NCBI GenBank assembly: GCA_002423155.1
Contig: DIUV01000050.1
Location: 53,787-102,178, forward strand
Length of the DNA stretch: 48,392 bases
From: Alphaproteobacteria bacterium UBA6149
GTDB taxonomy: Bacteria; Pseudomonadota; Alphaproteobacteria; Rickettsiales; UBA998
Direction: 5' to 3'
How positions within the stretch are numbered: the first letter of the stretch is position 1; each line of letters begins with the position of its first letter. The translations under genes and the position numbers were made by a program. A model generated the notes under the pieces. That model did no database searches. It saw nothing but the letters and a program-made list of their open reading frames with translations, and was not told the origin of the DNA. This document shows, piece after piece, positions 42,544-48,392 of this stretch.

Positions 42544-43494
42544 ATGGCTAAGCTAAGTGGCGGCGAAATAAAAGGCTTATTGCAAAATGCTGGGTTTAAT
42601 GATGCGGTAAGCGACGCAGCAGTCAGTGTGGCAATGATTGAAAGCGGTGGAAACACCAAGATCAAAGCAAGAGCAGGCGGAAGCGCCAGTGGTCTTTTTC
42701 AGTTTTTAGATGGCACTTATGAAGGAATGTTGGCGAACATCCGCAAGAAACATCCTGAAATTGCCGCAGAAATGGAAAAACGTGGCAAGGATGATCCTGT
42801 TAGCCAGACTTTTGCGCTGAAAGAATTATGGGAAGAAAATGCCTCGGTTTTGAAGAAAAATCATATAGCGGTGAACGGTATTAGTCTTTATGCCTCACAT
42901 TTAATGGGGGTGGGAACTGCTGCAAAAGTATTAGGTGCGGGAGACAATACATCTTTTGATGATTTAGTAAAACGAGGCGTTATTTCTGCTACTGCCGTTG
43001 CTCGCAACAAGGGCTTCCTTGGGGGAACTGTTGGCGAATTCCGCGCGAAAGTCGCCAGAAAATTAGGTGACAAACATTTTAATGCTGACCAGGAAATTGG
43101 TTCTTTTGACGAGATGGAGGGCGCATTTGCTGAAGGGGCGATACCTACAGATTTTGAAGATGTGTTAAAAATGTTATTTGCTCCCGATCAGCAAGATGGA
43201 AATAGCTTGGGGATGAAATTATTGGCAGGTTTATTTGCCGCACTTTTTGATCACTCTAAACAAAACGCACAAGAAACTGCTCAAGGGTTAGCAAATAATG
43301 CCGCTGGTGCAAATGAGGCGGCGCAGCATGCTGCTGAAAATACAGGAAAAGCGCAAGGCGCAGCTAGTAATGCGGAAAATATGTGGAAAGAAGTTTTGGA
43401 TAAAGTTACTAAGATTTCTGGTGGGCAGGGTGATTCTGATTATCAACAAATACCGCCGAAGCCAGCATCTTCTGGCAAAGCTAATGTCCGCTAA
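42544..43494 (+). CDS. Transglycosylase-like protein with low-complexity tail
   Basis: The 316-residue protein has an SLT/lysozyme-like fold. The catalytic glutamate is in VAMIESGGNTKIKARAGGS and is followed by ASGLFQFLDGTYEGML, the pattern of lytic transglycosylases that cut peptidoglycan. No signal peptide is present, unlike periplasmic family members. The C-terminal 90 residues are Ala/Asn/Gln-rich (AQGLANNAAGANEAAQHAAE). The ATG at 42544 has GAGGTG three bases upstream. Phage or secretion-system lysozymes also lack signal peptides, so a role as a secreted effector or prophage relic is possible, but no such genes adjoin it. Confidence 0.75.
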   Translation: MAKLSGGEIKGLLQNAGFNDAVSDAAVSVAMIESGGNTKIKARAGGSASGLFQFLDGTYEGMLANIRKKHPEIAAEMEKRGKDDPVSQTFALKELWEENASVLKKNHIAVNGISLYASHLMGVGTAAKVLGAGDNTSFDDLVKRGVISATAVARNKGFLGGTVGEFRAKVARKLGDKHFNADQEIGSFDEMEGAFAEGAIPTDFEDVLKMLFAPDQQDGNSLGMKLLAGLFAALFDHSKQNAQETAQGLANNAAGANEAAQHAAENTGKAQGAASNAENMWKEVLDKVTKISGGQGDSDYQQIPPKPASSGKANVR

Positions 43495-43510
43495 GTTTTT
43501 GGCTTGGGGC

Positions 43511-43535
43511 AAGTCAAGAAACAGCTTGACTTTTT
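43511..43535 (+). terminator. Rho-independent terminator after the transglycosylase-like gene
   Basis: AAGTCAAG (43511-43518) pairs with CTTGACTT (43525-43532), and a T-run follows. It begins 17 bases after the stop codon. Confidence 0.85.
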
Positions 43536-43899
43536 AGCCTTTGTCTGGTTTAATGCGCTTCGGTTTTTGTAGTTAACTCTTCTTCACGGCAGGTCATTGG
43601 GTGGGAATATCTTTTTAGATATTGTTGTCTGGGTGGCCGCTCTCTTGAAAAACATGGTCAGTGAATGATTAATGAATTTTAAGGGGGTGAGTATCAAGGA
43701 ATTCCTCTTTTAGTCTAAGTTTTTTCTAATTCAAGTTAGTTGCTTTACTAGTGGTTTTTTCGGTTCTGGCGTTCGACTTAGGAGTTCCTGTTGCTTGGCA
43801 ACACGCAAAACTCTGTTTTCACGCTGGGCGGTTCTGGCGTGGGCAAAAAATAGAAATGGCAGTTTTCTGCGGTTTCGAGCTTGAATAGAGGAATTTCTC
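43536..43899 (+). promoter_or_regulatory. Long leader region of cspA
   Basis: These 364 bases encode nothing. They contain a GTTGC-TTG-GCAAC hairpin (43789-43801) and a direct repeat CGGTTCTGGCGT (43761-43772 and 43829-43840). A long, folding 5' leader is characteristic of cold-shock genes, where it controls translation at low temperature. The promoter position was not identified. Confidence 0.5.
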
Positions 43900-44109
43900 A
43901 TGGCTTCTGGTACAGTAAAATGGTTCAACCCTACTAAGGGTTATGGTTTCATTCAGCCTGATGATGGCGGTAGCGACGTGTTCATTCACATCACTGCTTT
44001 AGAACGCGCTGGTATTGCGAACCTTAACGAAGGTCAACGCATCGGCTACGAACTAGCAACCAACAAAGGTAAAACTTCTGCAGTTAACCTAAAATTGTTG
44101 AACGCATAA
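43900..44109 (+). CDS. Cold-shock domain protein
   Basis: The 69-residue protein is a single cold-shock OB fold that binds RNA or single-stranded DNA. The RNP1 motif KGYGFIQPD and the RNP2 motif VFIHI are both present, as is the N-terminal GTVKWFNPTKG. Length and sequence are typical of the CspA family. The ATG at 43900 has AGAGGA eight bases upstream. It probably acts as an RNA chaperone during growth at low temperature or as a constitutive member; the long leader favours regulation. A DEAD-box helicase gene lies downstream in the same direction. Confidence 0.95.
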   Translation: MASGTVKWFNPTKGYGFIQPDDGGSDVFIHITALERAGIANLNEGQRIGYELATNKGKTSAVNLKLLNA

Positions 44110-44121
44110 TAAATTAGGTGT

Positions 44122-44158
44122 TTTACGTTTCTGTCCTCCTTGAGGGCAGAAACGTAAA
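44122..44158. terminator. Strong hairpin after cspA
   Basis: TTTACGTTTCTG (44122-44133) pairs with CAGAAACGTAAA (44147-44158), and TCCTC pairs with GAGGG inside it (with one G-U pair), leaving a CTT loop and a 17-pair stem. A T-run is lacking, so it may stop the 3' end by structure or serve both directions. Confidence 0.65.
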
Positions 44159-44478
44159 TACTCTAGCAAACCAACATGTTATGTTGGTTTAATATCGGAA
44201 TTACCAACTAGCTGTTGTTTGCATTGCAATAATAAATTTAATACCCAGCCAAACTTAATAAAAATTGGCTGATGCAGTGCCTGATACTGATTTTTCAGTA
44301 TATGCGAAGTGTTCTCAAAAATTTTATAGAACACGTTATTTAGCCCTTGCTTCTTATAAAGGGTTGTAGCGAATTCGCTCCCTAGCCATTTCTGGTCGTT
44401 CCATATTTTTAAACACACATATTTTCTGCTCGCGTCGTGAGCGGAGTGCTTTATGTGTGAAAATTATAAGGAAATAAA
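44159..44478 (+). promoter_or_regulatory. Leader of the DEAD-box helicase gene with hairpin
   Basis: These 320 bases carry a 10-pair hairpin (AAACCAACAT-GTT-ATGTTGGTTT, 44168-44190) and no gene. Several other small self-complementary stretches occur, including TCGCGTCGTGAGCG. Long leaders are common for cold-induced RNA helicases, and the cspA neighbour supports that view. The promoter was not identified. Confidence 0.45.
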
Positions 44479-45867
44479 ATGGAAAATTTTCAATCTCTTG
44501 GCCTTCCCGCCGCACTTTTAGAATCTTTAAATAAAATGGGTTATACCACCCCCACTCCTATTCAAGCGCAAACTATTCCTTTAGGTTTAGAAGGTCGTGA
44601 CGTAATCGGTTCCGCGCAAACGGGAACTGGTAAAACGGCTGCTTTTGGTATCCCTTTAATCAATAAACTACTTACTAATTCTCGCGGTTCTGCATTGGTG
44701 CTTTTGCCCACGCGTGAGCTTGCGGTGCAGGTGATGGATGTTTTGAAAAAAATGTTAAATGGCAATCGTTCTATCAACACTGCTTTGTTGATTGGTGGCG
44801 AGCCTATGCCTCCGCAATTTCGTCAATTACAAGCGCGTCCGCGTTTAATCGTAGGGACTCCGGGTCGTATTAATGACCATTTAACCCGCGGTAGCTTGAT
44901 GCTGCACGATACTAACTTCTTGGTTTTAGATGAAACTGACCGTATGTTAGATATGGGCTTTAGCATTCAGTTGGATAAAATCTTCAAATTTTTGCCTCCT
45001 GTGCGTCAATCTTTGATGTTCTCCGCGACTTTCCCGCCGGCAATTGTACAAATGGCGAATCGTTATTTACAAAATCCTGAGCGCGTGGCAGTTGGCACTT
45101 CCAACACGGCGGCAGTAAAAATCAAACAAGAACTGATTTTCACTACCGAAGGCAATAAATACAATGATTTAGTAAAAGAACTAGAGCAACGCGAAGGTTC
45201 AGTGATCGTATTCGTAAAAACCAAACGCGGTGCGGATAAATTATGCGAAAAACTAAATCGCCAAAATCACAGTGCGGATGCTATTCATGGTGACTTGCAA
45301 CAACGTCGCCGCGAACGCGTTATTAATGCGTTCCGTAATAAGCAACATCGTATCATGGTAGCAACCGATATTGCTGCACGTGGTTTGGATATTGATCATA
45401 TTCGTCACGTTATCAACTATGATTTACCACAATGCCCAGAAGATTATATTCACCGCATTGGTCGTACCGCACGTGCGGGCGCGGAAGGTGAAGCTTTGTG
45501 TCTAATTTCTCCTGAAGATAACGGCAAATGGCGCGAAATTCACAAACTTATGAACCCCGGTGGTGAGCCTGCGGCACGTCACCCAGATGCGGCATCAGCT
45601 CGCCCTGCTCGCTCTCGTAGCGGTGGTGGCGGTCGTTCAGGCGGCGGCGGATTCGGTGGTGGTGCACGCACTTCCAGCGGTGGTGCGAACAAAAGCGGCG
45701 GTAGCAGCTTTGGCGCTAAAAAACCTGGTGGTGGTTTCGGCGGCGGCAGAAATGCCGAAGGCGGAGCAGCAGCAGGTGCTGGCGCTGGTGGAGCTAACAA
45801 ACGTCCATTCCGCTCCGGCAATCGTCCGCAACATAGCGGCGCATCTCGCCCAGCAAAAACTGCTTAA
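44479..45867 (+). CDS. DEAD-box RNA helicase (RhlE-like) with glycine-rich tail
   Basis: The 462-residue enzyme unwinds RNA using ATP. Visible motifs are the Q motif (TPTPIQAQ), Walker A AQTGTGKTA (46-54), Ia PTRELA, Ib TPGR, motif III SAT (182-184) and motif VI HRIGRTARAG. Motif II, normally DEAD, reads DETD (151-154), a conservative change at the third position. The tail from about residue 370 is rich in Gly, Ser and Arg (GGGGRSGGGGFGGGARTSSGG), which in this family binds RNA. AAGGA precedes the ATG by five bases. It follows cspA, so a cold-response role is plausible. I cannot tell RhlE from CsdA-type subgroups by eye. Confidence 0.93.
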   Translation: MENFQSLGLPAALLESLNKMGYTTPTPIQAQTIPLGLEGRDVIGSAQTGTGKTAAFGIPLINKLLTNSRGSALVLLPTRELAVQVMDVLKKMLNGNRSINTALLIGGEPMPPQFRQLQARPRLIVGTPGRINDHLTRGSLMLHDTNFLVLDETDRMLDMGFSIQLDKIFKFLPPVRQSLMFSATFPPAIVQMANRYLQNPERVAVGTSNTAAVKIKQELIFTTEGNKYNDLVKELEQREGSVIVFVKTKRGADKLCEKLNRQNHSADAIHGDLQQRRRERVINAFRNKQHRIMVATDIAARGLDIDHIRHVINYDLPQCPEDYIHRIGRTARAGAEGEALCLISPEDNGKWREIHKLMNPGGEPAARHPDAASARPARSRSGGGGRSGGGGFGGGARTSSGGANKSGGSSFGAKKPGGGFGGGRNAEGGAAAGAGAGGANKRPFRSGNRPQHSGASRPAKTA

Positions 45868-45885
45868 GTTTTAGTTGCTCACCAA

Positions 45886-45924
45886 AAACCCACCCTTGCT
45901 TTTTTGGTGAGGGTGGGTTTTTTG
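45886..45924 (+). terminator. Rho-independent terminator of the helicase gene
   Basis: AAACCCACCCT (45886-45896) pairs with AGGGTGGGTTT (45910-45920), followed by more T. It begins 19 bases after the stop codon. Confidence 0.9.
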
Positions 45925-45991
45925 TTTATGTGATTTTATAAACATCGAATGATTGTGGGGTGAATAAATAGCTATTTACACCCCGTGGATT

Positions 45992-47977
45992 TTATTGATC
46001 CCATTCGATGTAAAGTTTTAAATTAGACGCTGTAGCATTATTAGGTGTAACTGTTATAGGATTACCTTCAGTAAAGCTGGCACATTTAAAAGATATATCA
46101 TTTACTGTATTGTTTGATGTAATAAAAGGAGCTGCATAATTATTTGTTGCAGAAGTTGGTTGCACTGCCGGCGATGCAGAGCCACCAACTCCTGCTCCAG
46201 GATCACCAGCTGTACCTCCAGTGCCTTTTGGAAGACCAGCTTGACCACCTCCACCACCATGAGCGAACCCGCCACCTCCTCCGCCACCAACATGACTTAT
46301 AGAATTCATTGAACCTCCTGAACCTCCTCCAGTGCCAGCAGTAGTTCCAGCTCCAGCCCCTCCTATGAAGCCGTTATTATTCAAATCTGTTCCACCGCTG
46401 CCACCCATTCCACCATTAAATCCGCCAGAAGAGACCTGTCCATAACGACCACCACCGCCACCGCCAGCACCATAACCACCACAATTAAACGCCCATCCTA
46501 AGCATGGCGCTCCAGAGCCACCACCCCCGCCGCCACCATAACCATCACCACCATTTCCTCCGTCAGCGTTTGCATTATCCCCATGACCACCTGCGCCACC
46601 GCCGCCACCGCCGCCGCCAGATCCTTTAGTGGTTTTGTTGCCTCCAGCTCCACCTACGCCCCCAGTATCACCAGTAGCATTTCCACCATTCATTCCTGCG
46701 GTTGCGCCACCACCTCCACCACCACCTCCACCACCACCTCCATTGTTAGCAGAGTTACCACCAGCACCACCAGCACCACCAGCAATTATAAATGGAGTTC
46801 CACTAATTGTCCCGCCAGCATTAGCACCAAAAGCGGTTGAACCAGCACCATCAGCACCATTAAAGCCACCGCCTCCCGCAGTACCAACCCCACCTAGTCC
46901 ACCCTGCCCACCATTTGCATATCCAATTCTGCCATTTGCAATAATTGCGTAATACGGTCCACTAGACGTAATATTTACAGAATCAGTAACTGCAGCGACA
47001 TAACTAGATTGTGCTACCATTCTTATGGTTAATGGAAAAGTTAGATTACTAGGAAAAGTAACGTATCCGCTGGAGGTTATTAATTTGTAAGAACACCCAC
47101 CGCCACTAGTACTACCAGAAGAACCACTCCCACTAGCGGCATAAGTTCCAATAACCGTATCTTTGTCCTGCCAGCGAATTAAATCATCAAAATAAGACGC
47201 AGCGACCGTACCCGCGTTAAATTGTGCATCAGTTAAAATAACATCATTAGTATCAGTATCACAATTTTCCACATCAAGATTAGTACTGGCTCCACAGGCA
47301 GTTGGAGCACCCGTTTTATTATAAGCTCCTTTATGGTCTTTTCCGTGGGAGATTACTGCCATGGCAGCATTTATTAAGAGATTATGTCCCACTCCATCAT
47401 TTACAGTGATTACCCCTGTTGCAGAACCCGTAGTGAACGTTTCGGTCACTACATAAGTAAATTTATAGCCGTATTCGTCATACATCATGCTATCTGCCAG
47501 CCCTAGTGTGCGGCTGGGTAAGGTTCCTTGGCGTACCCAAGCATCGCGGGCTACTCCTGCGGCATCATTAGTGGTTACGTGCCTTCTGGTGGTTCCGGCT
47601 GGGGCTGCGGTGTTTGCTGCGGTCACTGCGACGTCGCATAATCCTGCGGTAGTACCATTAGTACTGTAAATTTCTTGCCCGTAAGCGGCATCGCTGATGC
47701 TCAAAGTTCCTTGTGCTGGGCAGGGCAGGCGGTGATTGGTGGCGTAATAACGACTGAATGCCGCGAGTATTTCGGTCATTTTATCTTTGCTGGAAGTGTA
47801 TTTAGTCCGTTCTAATTGGCTGGTGGCGATGGATAAACCGCTGGCAGCAACCACCCCAACAATAGTTAATACTATGGATAACTCAATTAAGCTAAAACCT
47901 GCTTTGCGAAGGTCATTGCATAGCGCATGGGAGGTGGTCGCATCGTGTGTATATGTATGTGGAGGGGGGGGGGACAA
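45992..47977 (-). CDS. Glycine-rich prepilin-like protein
   Basis: The 661-residue frame carries a type II/IV prepilin N-terminus: cleavage is expected at Gly27 in KAGFSLIELSIVLTI, with Glu five residues after the cut. A membrane helix and a pilin-like part (about 50-290) with NHRLPCPAQG and VISHGKDHKGAY follow. From about residue 300 to 620 it is nearly all Gly, Ala, Asn and Ser (GGGGGGGGGAT), and a short globular end closes it. The only start in this frame is a TTG at 47977 with no ribosome site. A good ATG exists at 48105 in another frame, and the two are separated by ten C residues. One extra C (or two fewer) would join them. Confidence 0.75.
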   Translation of the reverse strand: MSPPPPHTYTHDATTSHALCNDLRKAGFSLIELSIVLTIVGVVAASGLSIATSQLERTKYTSSKDKMTEILAAFSRYYATNHRLPCPAQGTLSISDAAYGQEIYSTNGTTAGLCDVAVTAANTAAPAGTTRRHVTTNDAAGVARDAWVRQGTLPSRTLGLADSMMYDEYGYKFTYVVTETFTTGSATGVITVNDGVGHNLLINAAMAVISHGKDHKGAYNKTGAPTACGASTNLDVENCDTDTNDVILTDAQFNAGTVAASYFDDLIRWQDKDTVIGTYAASGSGSSGSTSGGGCSYKLITSSGYVTFPSNLTFPLTIRMVAQSSYVAAVTDSVNITSSGPYYAIIANGRIGYANGGQGGLGGVGTAGGGGFNGADGAGSTAFGANAGGTISGTPFIIAGGAGGAGGNSANNGGGGGGGGGGGGATAGMNGGNATGDTGGVGGAGGNKTTKGSGGGGGGGGAGGHGDNANADGGNGGDGYGGGGGGGSGAPCLGWAFNCGGYGAGGGGGGRYGQVSSGGFNGGMGGSGGTDLNNNGFIGGAGAGTTAGTGGGSGGSMNSISHVGGGGGGGFAHGGGGGQAGLPKGTGGTAGDPGAGVGGSASPAVQPTSATNNYAAPFITSNNTVNDISFKCASFTEGNPITVTPNNATASNLKLYIEWDQ

Positions 47978-48105
47978 GCAGACGCAGCTCTATTAACAAA
48001 AAAGCTAAATAATTCCAACAAACCACCCGTACGTTCCTCGTTTGTGTGATTAGTATTTGTACAACTATTATTTGTACGGTTTTTGGTGAATACTTTAGTT
48101 TTCAT
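47887..48105 (-). CDS. Probable N-terminal part of the prepilin gene, out of frame
   Basis: This open frame starts with an ATG at 48105 preceded by GGGG seven bases upstream, and encodes MKTKVFTKNRTNNSCT, then NEERTGGLLELFSFFVNRAA before the C10 tract. After the tract it reads an unrelated frame to a stop at 47887, giving 72 residues. With 11 C residues, or 8, it would continue into the prepilin frame to give a long leader ahead of the cleavage site. As written, the gene is off, is an error, or uses another start. Confidence 0.55.
   Translation of the reverse strand: MKTKVFTKNRTNNSCTNTNHTNEERTGGLLELFSFFVNRAASACPPPLHIHIHTMRPPPMRYAMTFAKQVLA
47964..47973. repeat. Homopolymer G10/C10 tract at the start of the prepilin gene
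   Basis: A run of ten G on the plus strand (C on the coding strand) lies between the well-placed ATG at 48105 and the prepilin frame. Slippage by one base changes the frame. Such tracts are a common cause of phase variation and of sequencing errors. Confidence 0.8.
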
Positions 48106-48260
48106 TATATTACCCCATAATGTATTATAGATATGCAATCAATCTACATTATAATCCATTAGTGGTAAAGAAATAATTAATAGAAATAATTAGTACACGG
48201 CAGTTTGATAGATTGCTAACAAATCATTGTTTAAATTATTTTAGTTTGCAAAACAAGAGG

Positions 48261-48339
48261 TTGTCATCCCCGCCTTGCGCGGGGATCTTAGGCAACACGA
48301 TAATTCTATGGGTGTGTCCTGAGATCCCCGCGCAAGGCG
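48261..48339. repeat. Truncated TTGTCATCCCCGCC palindrome
   Basis: TTGTCATCCCCGCC with its CCCCGCCTTGCGCGGGG hairpin is followed by a spacer and a second arm ending GATCCCCGCGCAAGGCG. The mirror sequence expected after that, GGGGATGACAACC, is replaced by the inverted motif at 48340, so the copy is cut off. Confidence 0.75.
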
Positions 48340-48392
48340 CACTACTGTCCAATAAAACTTTTAATCCCCACAAATTCGGGAGAACTCCCTCT
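48340..48392. repeat. Inverted-motif end at the right window edge
   Basis: CACTACTGTCCAAT at 48340-48353 mirrors ATTGGGCAGTAGTG at 21-34 and interrupts a palindrome, as an inserted element would. The remaining 40 bases hold no gene. It is probably the edge of a mobile element that continues outside the window. Confidence 0.5.

Noticed and set aside
44179..44418. 79-residue leftward open frame between cspA and the helicase gene
   Set aside because: It lies in the leader region, shows no recognisable family and has no ribosome site; a non-coding leader is simpler.
46583..46952. Thr/Ser-rich and Pro-rich open frames antisense to the prepilin gene
   Set aside because: They are the other frames of the GGN-repeat coding region, and their low-complexity composition is a shadow of it.

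Overview
The window looks like an ordinary chromosomal stretch of a fairly AT-rich alphaproteobacterium. Evidence for this is an F0 block in the order atpI-atpB-atpE-atpF'-atpF, a single long Rel/Spo enzyme, a MipZ division-site ATPase, the prs-rplY-pth gene order, a DUF1640-type coiled-coil protein, and rodZ-like next to ispG. Both window ends carry nearly the same 14-base inverted motif, so the window may be a complete contig bounded by copies of one mobile element.

Layout. 1-540: tRNA-Arg(CCT), a miniature inverted-repeat element and a three-hairpin element. 541-6054: leftward block maeB, dsbA-like, atpI, atpB, atpE, atpF', atpF. 6163-9138: LysE exporter, then a rightward AT-rich two-gene cassette (AlbA_2/GHKL protein plus ParA-like ATPase). 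9142-17109: leftward rsh, a large isocitrate-dehydrogenase-like gene and an overlapping pair of unknown genes (117 and 1055 residues). 17278-19901: rodZ-like and ispG, separated by a 659-base stack of repeats inserted into one another. 19867-23347: fic, a MITE, ligA. 23463-29842: mipZ, a J-domain protein, an RND adaptor, pth, rplY, prs, an SDR, DUF1640, ruvC. 29854-33945: a degraded mobile element, then nth, xthA, an A-type Fe-S carrier gene and gpmI. 34129-38348: tRNA-Thr(TGT), a second copy of the three-hairpin element, dapB, a nitronate monooxygenase-like gene, a YcgN-like cysteine-cluster gene and an unknown gene. 38366-43494: amtB, a chemoreceptor and a transglycosylase-like gene, separated by three MITE copies. 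43511-45924: cspA and a DEAD-box helicase, each with a long structured leader. 45992-48392: a glycine-rich prepilin-like gene whose start is split by a run of ten C residues, then repeats.

Most genes are core metabolism and information processing: ATP synthesis, the stringent response, DNA repair and ligation, isoprenoid and lysine synthesis, translation, ammonium uptake and chemotaxis. The unusual content lies between the genes. One short-TIR MITE family (ends like CTACACGACAG, 9-base target duplications in two copies) occurs five times with different palindromic cores, and one copy supplies the last codons of nth. Other points of interest are the AlbA_2/ParA cassette with a probably leaderless promoter, a possible remnant of an IS110-like element with a structured non-coding segment, a possibly phase-variable prepilin gene, and two hairpin elements that differ by compensating base changes.
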